This document shows, piece after piece, positions 8,011 to 15,534 of a stretch of 45,235 nt of DNA. The position numbers and the translations under genes are program-made. Below the pieces are notes generated by a model. It was given only the letters and a program-made list of their open reading frames with translations. It searched no databases and was not told the DNA's origin. The DNA is taken from NCBI GenBank assembly GCA_016211105.1, contig JACQSX010000006.1, positions 1 through 45,235 on the forward strand, in the 5' to 3' direction. Each line of letters opens with the position of its first letter. The stretch's first letter is position 1. The DNA comes from Acidobacteriota bacterium (GTDB lineage Bacteria > Acidobacteriota > UBA6911 > JACQSX01).

Positions 8011-9168
8011 CTACGCCGACCGAGCCTCTCGCTTCCCCTCCGTCTCTCCCGCTAGCGCTTGGATCCCCTCCACGATCTTGCACCAGGAGAATTGCTTCTT
8101 AAAGCCCAAGATCTCGTTCCGAAAAGCTGTTTCCCGCCCCGCCTGGAAATAATCCATAATTGTCTCAGCCAGCGCGGCTGGATTCTTGGGGGGGACTAGA
8201 AACCCGGTCTTCCCATCCAGTACCGCCTCGGGTAATCCACCCACGGAAGTCGTCACCACTGGAAGATCGAAGAAATATGCCGTGGGGATAATCCCGCTCT
8301 GGGTCGCGTCATGATACGGCAGCACCAAGAGATTCGCCGCCTTGAAATACTGTGCGACCATTTCATTGGCGATGTAGTGGTCATGCACAATTACATAGGA
8401 TTGCAGGCCCAGGTTGCGCATCAACCTATCATATGTCCGTCGTGAGCCGTAGAATTCCCCCGCAATCAGCAGCCGCACCGTTTGCCGCTTTAGTATGCGA
8501 GGCAGACTGCGCAACAACGTCTCCAGCCCCTTGTAGGGGCGCACGTGGCCAAAGAATAAAATGATGTTTTCATCTTGCGACAAGCCAAGGCTCCGTCGCG
8601 CCGACTCGCGAGTCACTGTCGGCTCCTCAAACAGTTGGTAGACGGGGTGATGCGCCCTGAATATCTTCGCCCGCGGCTGTAGTTGTTCCAGAACCTGGCG
8701 ATCTTGGTCCGAGTGAACCAGGAAGCGTTCCACGGTGGCGAACATCCGATTCCGCAGCAAGGTCGCGACAGGATGCCGCTCATGCGGAACTACATTATGA
8801 CAAACCAATACGACCGGGATATTCCGAGCATTCAGGCGCGTAACGATTGCCCGATAAACCAGCGAGAAGTACGGATGCCAGTACTGAAACACTGCCACGT
8901 CAGGCCCTTGCTGGAGAATATAACGAGCCGCCGCACGCCAGCTCAGGGGATTCAGACTGTCCAGCAAACGTTGATTTTCGATGGGAAAATGTTTATCGCT
9001 GTGGTCAAATTGCGACTCACCGGGAAACAGCAGGGAGGGATAAAGCCTCGAGAAAGAAATGACAAAGCAGATATGGCCCTGCTGCAAGAGGGTTTGATGC
9101 AGCGACGTGGTGTAGTGAGCGATTCCTCCGCGGTAGGGATGCGCTACACCAATCTGCGCTACTTTCAT
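8011..9168 (-). CDS. Family 4 glycosyltransferase
   Basis: This 385-residue protein begins MKVAQIGVAHPYRGGIAHYT. That is the glycine-rich start of a GT-B fold acting on a cytoplasmic lipid-linked acceptor. The C-terminal Glycos_transf_1 domain is clear: ENIILFFGHVRPYKGLETLL (about residues 205-224), then RLLIAGEFYG, then LVLPYHDATQSGIIPTAYFF, where E/Q-type variation occurs at the donor-binding loop. The sequence between 9369 and 9168 in this frame is not family-like and lies inside the upstream gene. The ATG at 9168 forms an ATGA overlap with that gene's stop, so I use it. The sugar specificity is not readable. Confidence 0.9.
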   Translation of the reverse strand: MKVAQIGVAHPYRGGIAHYTTSLHQTLLQQGHICFVISFSRLYPSLLFPGESQFDHSDKHFPIENQRLLDSLNPLSWRAAARYILQQGPDVAVFQYWHPYFSLVYRAIVTRLNARNIPVVLVCHNVVPHERHPVATLLRNRMFATVERFLVHSDQDRQVLEQLQPRAKIFRAHHPVYQLFEEPTVTRESARRSLGLSQDENIILFFGHVRPYKGLETLLRSLPRILKRQTVRLLIAGEFYGSRRTYDRLMRNLGLQSYVIVHDHYIANEMVAQYFKAANLLVLPYHDATQSGIIPTAYFFDLPVVTTSVGGLPEAVLDGKTGFLVPPKNPAALAETIMDYFQAGRETAFRNEILGFKKQFSWCKIVEGIQALAGETEGKREARSA

Positions 9169-10178
9169 CTTGAAAGGTGATGGATCTCCTGAGAAATATA
9201 TTCCGCTCTGGGAGCAATCACCCGTGCTCCGTAGTCTTCTTCCTTCTGTGAAGAATAAGCAATCATTTCCGCCAATAAACCAAAAAAGATAAACTGAACG
9301 CCGATGATCGTTAACAGAATGCCCAACTGGAAGGCGGGACGACCCGCGATCCATTGGCCAAAAAACCACCCGGCTGCCAGGTAAGTTTCGATGCTGACGC
9401 CGATCGTGGCCAGCATGATTCCCAACACTCCAAAAGCATGTAGCGGTTTGCGGTTGTACCGGGTGAGCATGATCACGGTGAGCAGATCAAAAAAGCCACC
9501 CAGCAAGCGCCCGACCCCGTACTTGGAACGCCCGTATTTGCGAGGCGCGTGCGAAACAGGAATTTCTCCCACGCAAAAACCCCGATAGCTGGCCAGGACG
9601 GGAATGTATCGATGCATCTCCCCTTGCACCTTAATCTCTTCGATTACCTCCCGCCGGTAGGCTTTCAATCCACAGTTAAAATCGTGAATCTGAATTCCCG
9701 TAAGCTTTGCGGTGGTCCAATTGAAAATGCGCGAGGGGAGGGTTTTGGCGATCGAATCCCGCCGCTGCCGTTTCCAGCCAGACACCAGATCCCAACCTTC
9801 CTCGTCCATGGCTCGCAGCAGCGCGGGAATTTCTTCGGGCTGATCCTGCAGATCCGCATCGACGGTCACGATGACGCGTCCCGAGGCTTCTTTGAAACCG
9901 ACCGACAGCGCCGCTGACTTTCCAAAATTGCGCCGCAGCCGGATCGAGCGCACGTTGGGATCGCGGAGTCTTCCCAGAACGGAATAGGTTTCATCACTAC
10001 TGCCATCATCAACGAAAATGATTTCATATTGCGGACCACCCTCAAAAACTTTCATAATGCGTTTCCGCAGCTCCAACAACGATGGCGCCTCGTTGAAACA
10101 AGGGACAATGATTGAAATGTCGCAAAGACCCTTAGCCTGGTTCATAGAATTGGCAAGTGATCGGGAGCCCGACGCCAC
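9165..10178 (-). CDS. Family 2 glycosyltransferase with two C-terminal membrane helices (undecaprenyl-phosphate type)
   Basis: This is a 337-residue GT2 of the GtrB/ArnC type. ISIIVPCFNEAPSL begins at residue 21, IIFVDDGSSDET at about 54, the metal-binding DAD of VDADLQDQPEE is at 107-109, and two long hydrophobic helices span about 250-272 and 283-307. Relatives attach a sugar to undecaprenyl phosphate for use on the outer face of the membrane. It is the first gene of the eight-gene minus-strand operon. The frame opens with GTG at 10178 preceded by GAGGG seven bases upstream. An internal ATG at 10145 lacks an SD, so the GTG is favoured. Confidence 0.9.
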   Translation of the reverse strand: MASGSRSLANSMNQAKGLCDISIIVPCFNEAPSLLELRKRIMKVFEGGPQYEIIFVDDGSSDETYSVLGRLRDPNVRSIRLRRNFGKSAALSVGFKEASGRVIVTVDADLQDQPEEIPALLRAMDEEGWDLVSGWKRQRRDSIAKTLPSRIFNWTTAKLTGIQIHDFNCGLKAYRREVIEEIKVQGEMHRYIPVLASYRGFCVGEIPVSHAPRKYGRSKYGVGRLLGGFFDLLTVIMLTRYNRKPLHAFGVLGIMLATIGVSIETYLAAGWFFGQWIAGRPAFQLGILLTIIGVQFIFFGLLAEMIAYSSQKEEDYGARVIAPRAEYISQEIHHLSR

Positions 10179-10256
10179 TCAACGTCCCTCGGGCGTCGAT
10201 GATCCCCGGCTACTCCCCCAAAGAATGGGGTACTTATTTTACCACAGTCGAACGTA

Positions 10257-12161
10257 ATGACCCCAGCCGCATTGCGCCAGTACCAGCGCTACCTGCTCTA
10301 CACTTTGGTGGCGCTATTGCCTCTGGTCATTACGCCGGGCGGTAGGGATATCTTTCGTTTGGGGAAGGAGGTGTTCGCGCAAATGATCGCCTTCGCGCTC
10401 GTATCCTTGGCCGGAATTGAAGTGATACAGGAAAAACGAAGCGCCTTTGTGTCCAAGATGATCCTTCTTCCGATGGCCGCCTTCTGCGTGTGGAGCGCGG
10501 TCTCCGTATTTTGGGCAGCCGTGCGGCCTCTAGCCTTATACGCGCTCTTTAACTTGCTCCTCTTTTGCCTCTTCTTGCTTGCATTGGCGCGTTTGTTGGA
10601 ACCGCGGCACCTGCGCTTCGTGATCCTACTGAATCTTCTACCCGCTTCTATCACCTCAATCTATACCGCCATCCAGTACTGGGGCCTGGATCCCCTGCTG
10701 CTGACGCCACAAGGGACCGTGCTTTCAGGGCGGGAAAATGCAGGTGGCCTGGTGGGAGACGTAAACAGTGCGGGCTGTTATCTGGCGCTTTCCTTGATGT
10801 TGTCTGCCAACTCCATTTTCCTGGAGAGATTTCTGATTCGCAAAGCGTGGGCCTTGATCGGCTGCGGCGTGGTCCTGGGCGGATTGCTATTCACACAGAC
10901 TTTGACCGCGATCGCCGCGGCAGCCGCGGCGGCCGTCATTTGGATGGCTCTGAATTCTTACCTGTACGTCTATCACTCCGGCGAAAAACGAAAGCTGTGG
11001 ATCGTCATGCTCTGTTTGTTCTTGTTGGCCGGCGGTACAGGTGCTGTATTTACACTGAAGAACCCGAACTTTCGCCAACGACTCTTGACTCGGTATCAGA
11101 ATTTCCGCGCTGGCGACTGGGCTCGACTCACATCCTACCGCGCTCCTATATTTGCCGTCACGTGGCACATGGCCATGGAGTCTCCTCTGATGGGACATGG
11201 TTTGCAGTCGTTTGAAACCGATTTTTATGCCGCTAAGCTTCGTCACCGGCCGGGACAACGGATCAGCATGCCGGGAAGTATCGAAAGTACTCCCCGCCAA
11301 TCACACAATGAATACTTGCAGGTGTTCGCAGAGCTGGGTGTTGTGGGACTGACAACTTTGCTGATCTTCATCGGAGGGTTGCTCCACTTGGGTTTTCTCG
11401 GTTTTCTGTCATCATCGCGGTTTGAGGACCGCCAGTTGATGATCTCATTCTTATCCGCGTTGGTCACAATATTAGTGGCCAGCGTTGGCTTCTTCCCTGC
11501 CCACCTGGCGCTGACCGCTGTCTGGATTGCAATGGTGGGCTCTGCCATCACCACACTAGCCCATGATGCAGTTCCCCGAGTTCGGGAAAGAGGAAGCCAG
11601 CTACCATCTTTGCCGCACTCTGGGGTCTCGTCGTCGGTGTCCAGAAAAACTCGACCGCTGAAGGCATCTGCAATCCCCTGGCCACTATTCCTCTTTGCAA
11701 TTTCCATCCCATTGCTGGCAGGATATGCGCTGCTTTCTCCCTTGCTAGCGAACGAACGGATTGGACGGGCTACGACCCTGATCGAACGCGTGTTACACGG
11801 CGGGGTACCGGACGCCCGAGTTTACCTGGAGCAGAGTTTGAATTTGTTGGAGCAAGCCCGCCGGGAGGATCCACTGGCGCCACAGCTCTATCAAAGCGCT
11901 GGAACCGCGTATTGGTATCTTTATCAGTTCGAGGCGGCGCTGGAAAATTTTAGTCTTGCCGCCCTCCTTGACCCCACCCCCGAAGGATTTACAAATCTGG
12001 GAGAAGCGTATCGGGCCCTGGGAAAAGTGGAGATCGCGGAGAAGTCATTTGCCAAGGCCCTGGCTTACAATCCCGAATTTGAAAAGGCTAAAAATGCCAA
12101 GGAGTTCCTCGAAAAACTTACGGGGGAAAAAGCCTCACGTCGATCCACGGTCGTCCCGTAA
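10257..12161 (+). CDS. O-antigen ligase/polymerase family membrane protein with C-terminal TPRs
   Basis: This 634-residue protein has about eleven hydrophobic segments in residues 10-420. It carries the Wzy_C signature region, with MESPLMGHGLQSFETDF near residue 305 and SHNEYLQVFAELGVVGL near 345. The conserved His in SHNEY is characteristic of WaaL/PglL-type enzymes. From about residue 520 to the end there are TPR units (APQLYQSAGTAYWYLYQFEA and TPEGFTNLGEAYRALGKVEI). Family members transfer undecaprenyl-linked glycan to lipid A or to protein in the periplasm, or polymerise it. It is divergent from the minus-strand operon and upstream of the Wzm/Wzt exporter. The TPR tail is more usual in protein-glycosylating or exopolysaccharide members, but that is inference. 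Confidence 0.87.
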   Translation: MTPAALRQYQRYLLYTLVALLPLVITPGGRDIFRLGKEVFAQMIAFALVSLAGIEVIQEKRSAFVSKMILLPMAAFCVWSAVSVFWAAVRPLALYALFNLLLFCLFLLALARLLEPRHLRFVILLNLLPASITSIYTAIQYWGLDPLLLTPQGTVLSGRENAGGLVGDVNSAGCYLALSLMLSANSIFLERFLIRKAWALIGCGVVLGGLLFTQTLTAIAAAAAAAVIWMALNSYLYVYHSGEKRKLWIVMLCLFLLAGGTGAVFTLKNPNFRQRLLTRYQNFRAGDWARLTSYRAPIFAVTWHMAMESPLMGHGLQSFETDFYAAKLRHRPGQRISMPGSIESTPRQSHNEYLQVFAELGVVGLTTLLIFIGGLLHLGFLGFLSSSRFEDRQLMISFLSALVTILVASVGFFPAHLALTAVWIAMVGSAITTLAHDAVPRVRERGSQLPSLPHSGVSSSVSRKTRPLKASAIPWPLFLFAISIPLLAGYALLSPLLANERIGRATTLIERVLHGGVPDARVYLEQSLNLLEQARREDPLAPQLYQSAGTAYWYLYQFEAALENFSLAALLDPTPEGFTNLGEAYRALGKVEIAEKSFAKALAYNPEFEKAKNAKEFLEKLTGEKASRRSTVVP

Positions 12162-12174
12162 TCGAGCAGAGATC

Positions 12175-12203
12175 GTAGAGACGCCCCGGCGAGGCGTCTC
12201 TAC
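12175..12203. repeat. 29-nt palindromic repeat, copy A (REP-like)
   Basis: Arms GTAGAGACGCC and GGCGTCTCTAC flank the centre CCGGCGA. Two more copies lie at 17558-17583 and 17604-17632. Copy A differs from them only near the centre. It starts 13 nt after a stop codon, in an intergenic position typical of REP-type elements. Confidence 0.85.
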
Positions 12204-12252
12204 CACACGACGAATGCCGATGTAGCAGCTTTCAGTCTCAATTCGCATCGTG

Positions 12253-12357
12253 AGGAACTCTGAAAAAATTTCGGAGCCGCGCGCGTAAGCAAGCGAACTC
12301 TCGCCGGAGGGTCCGCTCCCTGACGGTTGCGGCTCGGATTTTTTTACAGGTTCTGAG
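12253..12357. terminator. Long imperfect hairpin with T-runs on both strands (possible bidirectional terminator)
   Basis: The left arm GAAC..CTGAAAAAATTTCGGAGCCGC (12254-12280, with mismatches) pairs with the right arm GCGGCTCGGATTTTTTT..GTTC (12329-12356). Inside, AGCGAAC pairs imperfectly with GTCCGCT. A GC-rich stem followed by a T-run is read from either direction, and the element sits between two convergent genes (ends 12161 and 12368). Termination is therefore plausible on both strands. It also looks like a repeat family member, but only one copy is in this window. Confidence 0.6.
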
Positions 12358-12367
12358 TAATTGGAGC

Positions 12368-13123
12368 TCAAGGACGACTGTTGTGACGTTGTTTTTCTTT
12401 CTTCTCCCATTTTCTGAATAGATCCACCAGCGAATCAATCTGGGCATCGGTCAGCGGTCCACCTGCAGCGGTGGAGAATCCTGGCATAGCTCTTCGCTCA
12501 TTTCCGAAGGCGATCATTTTGCGCAACTCGGCCAGATCTTCCGCCAATCGTGGGCCGTTTAAGGCACGGACGTGATCTGCTTCATCCAGAGAGCCGTGAC
12601 ACATGGCGCAATCCGCCTGGTAAAGTTCGCGACCCATCTTTCCGACTCCCTCGTCGACATGGCAGGATTGGCACTCCAGGGAGAAAATCGACTTACGCGT
12701 ATTCAAAGAAGACATCTCATGCAGATCGCCCTGGACGTCGGCACGCACCTGCAGCACCTGCGTGGGATGGGCGGGGTCGTTGCTCGCAATGCTGACCGAT
12801 TTTTCAATCGGGCCCGCACTCGCTCCCGTTTCCACGCGCAATGTCAATGTCGCGCTCTTGCCTGGCTCGATCGACGTCGAACTGACGTTCGCAACGGTGC
12901 ACCCTCAAGTAACCGCAACGCTTCGAATATAAAGGGTCGCGCTACCGATGTTCGAAAGCAAGAACATGTGCTTCAAAATTCGTGACCGGGGGACTTTTCC
13001 GAAATCGTATTCGGGAGGATCAATCTTAAGTTGAGCAAACTGGGCAAACGTCTGCCCGCCCGGGCAAAAGCAAGTTGCCCCCAAAAGGATCAATCCCATG
13101 AGAATGGTTCTGAGCGAATTCAT
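12368..13123 (-). CDS. Secreted DUF1573-cytochrome c protein with an in-frame TGA at codon 73
   Basis: Read through one TGA (12905-12907), the frame encodes 251 residues. These comprise a signal peptide (about 1-27, ending TFAQ), a DUF1573/ASH-type beta domain (PPEYDFGKVPRSRILKHMF, then SVAVT-[TGA]-GCTVANVSS, then SATLTLRVETGASAGP), and a cytochrome c region with two haem sites, CQSCH and CAMCH, and distal MPGF. The family motif is SCGCT, so the TGA replaces the first cysteine of C-x-C. Both halves stay open in the same frame. The options are selenocysteine, a single-base nonsense mutation, or a sequence error. Without readthrough the products would be a 72-residue secreted fragment and a silent 3' half. 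It should act in the periplasm in redox chemistry, partner unknown. Confidence 0.7.
12878..12891 (-). promoter_or_regulatory. Candidate SECIS-like hairpin after the in-frame TGA
   Basis: On the coding strand CGAAC-GTCA-GTTCG forms a 5-bp stem with a 4-nt loop starting with G. The loop opens 19 nt after the TGA, inside the roughly 16-37 nt window expected of bacterial SECIS elements. An alternative stem ACGTC-AGTTC-GACGT overlaps it. Short hairpins like this occur by chance, so support is weak on its own. Confidence 0.25.
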
Positions 13124-13217
13124 TCAGAAGTCATTAAACAACAAAAGGTGATTTTTTCACAAGAAGCAGTCACCGGGTCCAGTTGAGTTCGTCTCCCAAT
13201 TTTGTTATTTTCCGGCT

Positions 13218-14003
13218 ATGTTCACTTCTCTGCGCGATCGGATTTTCCTGCTGCGCGACCTGACCCTACGGGACTTGAGACTTCGTTATGTCGGCTCCAT
13301 TATGGGATTGTTTTGGAGCGTCGTCCATCCGATTTTTACACTGCTGCTTTACACACTTGTTTTTTCGCAGGTGATTCGTCCCAACTGGTCACAGCTCCAA
13401 ACGATAGGCTCTTTTGCCAGCTATTTGTTCGCCGGGCTGCTTCCCTGGATTCAATTCCACGAGTCGATTACGCGCTGCGCCACGGTTTTTATTGACCACA
13501 GCAACTTGATTAAGAAAGTCAAATTCCCGGTTGAGCTTCTGCCCGGCAGCATGGTGCTTTCCAGCATTGCCAACCAACTGATTGCGCTGTGCGTTTTTCT
13601 GGCGCTCTTGCTTCTCAGTTATCATAACGCGTCTCTGTCGTTGTTTTGGCTTGTTCCCGCGATCGCGCTGCAGATGCTGGTTACCGTGGGCGCCGGGCTT
13701 CTAGTTGCCAGTTCCAATGTCTTTGTCCGCGACATCCACCAACTTCTTGGGGTCGGACTTCCGTTTCTGTTTTGGGCGACGCCCATCGTTTATCCGCCTG
13801 CATCCGTGCCGGCCCGCTACCAATGGATCAGTGCGGCCAACCCACTGACGCATCTGGTGGCGCTGTATCGCGCCGCATTGCTGGGTGGGCAAGCGCCCGA
13901 AACGGCAGCGCTCTTGTATCTGAGTTTATTCTGCGCGGCGACATTTGCCGCTGGTTGGGCTTTGCTCTGCCGTATTCGCGGAGTGCTGTCCGATTACGTA
14001 TGA
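13218..14003 (+). CDS. wzm: Polysaccharide ABC transporter permease (Wzm/RfbA-like)
   Basis: This 261-residue integral membrane protein has six hydrophobic segments and the ABC2-type N-terminus LRDLTLRDLRLRYVGSIMGLFWSVVHPIFTLLLY. That sequence is diagnostic of the O-antigen/teichoic-acid exporter permeases. The C-terminal part has IVYPPASVPARYQWISAANPLTHLV, also a family block. With the ATPase that follows it would export a lipid-linked glycan across the inner membrane. Its stop overlaps the ATPase start as ATGA (14000-14003), so the two are translationally coupled. A TTGAGT-N16-TTATTT pair at 13183-13210 lies only 7 nt before the ATG. If used, it would give a leaderless message, but this is weak. 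Confidence 0.92.
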   Translation: MFTSLRDRIFLLRDLTLRDLRLRYVGSIMGLFWSVVHPIFTLLLYTLVFSQVIRPNWSQLQTIGSFASYLFAGLLPWIQFHESITRCATVFIDHSNLIKKVKFPVELLPGSMVLSSIANQLIALCVFLALLLLSYHNASLSLFWLVPAIALQMLVTVGAGLLVASSNVFVRDIHQLLGVGLPFLFWATPIVYPPASVPARYQWISAANPLTHLVALYRAALLGGQAPETAALLYLSLFCAATFAAGWALLCRIRGVLSDYV

Positions 14004-15163
14004 ACGCAATCGAACTGGATCGGGTCACCAAGGTGTACCGGCTGTATCAAGGAAGCCGGGGAATCGTGAAGGAAATCCTATTGCGCCGCCCGTACCACCA
14101 TCCCTTTTGGGCGCTCAAGGAGTTGTCGCTACAGATCGCACGCGGCGTCACTTTCGGAGTGATTGGGAACAACGGCGCGGGTAAAAGCACATTGCTGAAG
14201 CTGATTACCGGGACCACCACTCCCACCACCGGGTCGCTTCGCGCCCCCGGCCGCATCGCCTCACTGCTGGAACTAGGCACGGGATTCCATCCGGAATTTA
14301 CGGGTCGAGAAAACATCCACTTCACCGCCGTCACGATGGGCATCTCCCCGAAAGAAGCACGGAAGCAGGTGGAAGAGATCATCGACTTTTCCGAGTTGAA
14401 AGAATTTATTGACCAGCCGGTAAAAACTTACTCGTCCGGCATGTATCTGCGCCTCGGATTTGCGGTGGCTACCGCCTTTGACCCTGACGTGCTCGTAATT
14501 GACGAAGCGCTGGCGGTGGGGGACCAGAGCTTTCAAAAAAAGTGCATCGACCGAATCCACCGATTCAAGGAGGCTGGGAAAACCATTGTTTTTTGTTCGC
14601 ACAACATGTATCAGGTGCGCCAATTGTGCGATCAAGCCGTGTGGTTGCATCGCGGCGAGTGCCGTGCTTTAGGAGTAGCTTCGGAAGTGGTAGATCGTTA
14701 TTCCGATTTTCTGCGCGAGTCAAAAACAGAGGCCCGCCCAGTGCATTCTCCGCGCCATCCCCTTTCATCCATTGAATCGGCAACGCTTGCCAACTTGACT
14801 GGACAACCGTGTGATCAATTCCTTACCGGAGAAGGGCTGCAACTGCGGATTCGTGCGCGGTTTGCAGAGAGGTTTATTCCCAATCTTGGAGTCGCCATTG
14901 TGCGCAACGATGGAGTCGTTTGCTACTGCACCAACACCGCCGAGGATCACTTTCTGCTGAAACGAGAAGGGGACGGAATCTATACGGCGACTCTCGAATT
15001 TCCGCGACTGGAGCTGCTTTCCGGCCAATATCATTTCAGCATCGCCACCACCGATGAGCGCAGTCTTCAGGCTTATGCGATCGTCGAATCGACCTGTTCG
15101 TTCACAGTCCGAAACATTGGAAGTGAGTACGGCCTGGTAAGGCTCCATCATCAATGGAGATAA
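14000..15163 (+). CDS. wzt: Polysaccharide ABC transporter ATP-binding protein with Wzt-type C-terminal domain
   Basis: This protein has 387 residues. Walker A GNNGAGKST is at residues 56-64, the ABC signature is YSSGMYLRLGF near 140, Walker B VLVIDEALAVGD is near 163, and the switch histidine lies in VFCSHNM. Residues about 255-387 form a beta-rich C-terminal domain (GLQLRIRARF, NLGVAIVRNDG, YTATLEFPRLELLSGQYHFSIA) like Wzt_C. In relatives this domain recognises the modified non-reducing end of the glycan before export. That would fit the methyltransferases in the locus, which could make a terminating cap. The ATG at 14000 overlaps the permease stop. A longer frame from 13646 lies inside the permease gene and is rejected. 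Confidence 0.93.
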   Translation: MNAIELDRVTKVYRLYQGSRGIVKEILLRRPYHHPFWALKELSLQIARGVTFGVIGNNGAGKSTLLKLITGTTTPTTGSLRAPGRIASLLELGTGFHPEFTGRENIHFTAVTMGISPKEARKQVEEIIDFSELKEFIDQPVKTYSSGMYLRLGFAVATAFDPDVLVIDEALAVGDQSFQKKCIDRIHRFKEAGKTIVFCSHNMYQVRQLCDQAVWLHRGECRALGVASEVVDRYSDFLRESKTEARPVHSPRHPLSSIESATLANLTGQPCDQFLTGEGLQLRIRARFAERFIPNLGVAIVRNDGVVCYCTNTAEDHFLLKREGDGIYTATLEFPRLELLSGQYHFSIATTDERSLQAYAIVESTCSFTVRNIGSEYGLVRLHHQWR

Positions 15164-15316
15164 CTTGTCTTCATCGTTCTGGCCGCTTCTTTTGTGGCCG
15201 TTTCGTCGGAGTCGCACCCACGCCGCCACTTTTTCTGCAACTTTTAAAAGCCTGAGGCATCTTTTTAGGCCGTCCCTAGAAGGTGATTTCTTGGACGTTT
15301 TAATCTCGTTTTTCTC

Positions 15317-15345
15317 TTGACAATGGCGAGGGCGGGTGTTAATTT
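15317..15345 (+). promoter_or_regulatory. Sigma-70-type promoter of the 639-residue secreted protein gene
   Basis: A perfect -35 TTGACA (15317-15322), a 17-bp spacer and -10 TAATTT (15340-15345) lie upstream of the gene at 15535. Transcription would begin near 15352 and give a leader of about 180 nt. The rest of the 371-base gap from 15164 is AT-rich. Near its start it holds the weak hairpin-like GGCCGC/GTGGCC. Confidence 0.7.
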
Positions 15346-15389
15346 GAGTTCGATTTTTTTGACTTTTGACCTTATTTTTCAACATTTTG

Positions 15390-15412
15390 TAGAAATTGTT
15401 AGCTAACTTCTA
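15390..15412. promoter_or_regulatory. Imperfect palindrome in the leader of the 639-residue protein gene
   Basis: TAGAA(ATT)GTTAG meets CTAACTTCTA with no loop, so the centre GTTAGCTAAC is a perfect 10-bp palindrome. With no loop it suits a dimeric DNA-binding protein better than an RNA hairpin. It begins about 40 nt after the predicted transcription start. No regulator can be assigned. Confidence 0.35.
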
Positions 15413-15435
15413 GAGATCAATTTAGAAATTAATTT

Positions 15436-15534
15436 ATGGAGATGAGGAGGTGGTATTCTCAAACTTTTTGTGAGTTTCTAGTCCTTGGTTGTTTTGCCTT
15501 TTGTTCATTCTCTCTTACAAGGAGGAACCCTTAA
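15436..15534 (+). other. Upstream ORF (32 codons) ending immediately before the main ATG
   Basis: ATG at 15436 (or 15442) opens a frame that ends in TAA at 15532-15534, directly abutting the ATG of the main gene in TAAATG. The product would begin MEMRRWYSQTFC and be hydrophobic in the middle. The second ATG overlaps GAGGAGGTGG (15444-15453), which resembles the anti-SD complement. There is no SD in front of the upstream ATG, so translation is uncertain. A similar layout precedes the gene at 33081-33665. Confidence 0.25.

Noticed and set aside
12135..12410. Minus-strand frame made of repeats, containing SLAYARGS
   Set aside because: It consists of the REP copy and the long hairpin. This peptide pattern is typical of false genes over palindromic repeats.
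12368..13123. Frameshift or two separate genes for the DUF1573-cytochrome c region
   Set aside because: Both halves are in one frame and one clear protein; only a single TGA divides them, so a frameshift does not explain it.
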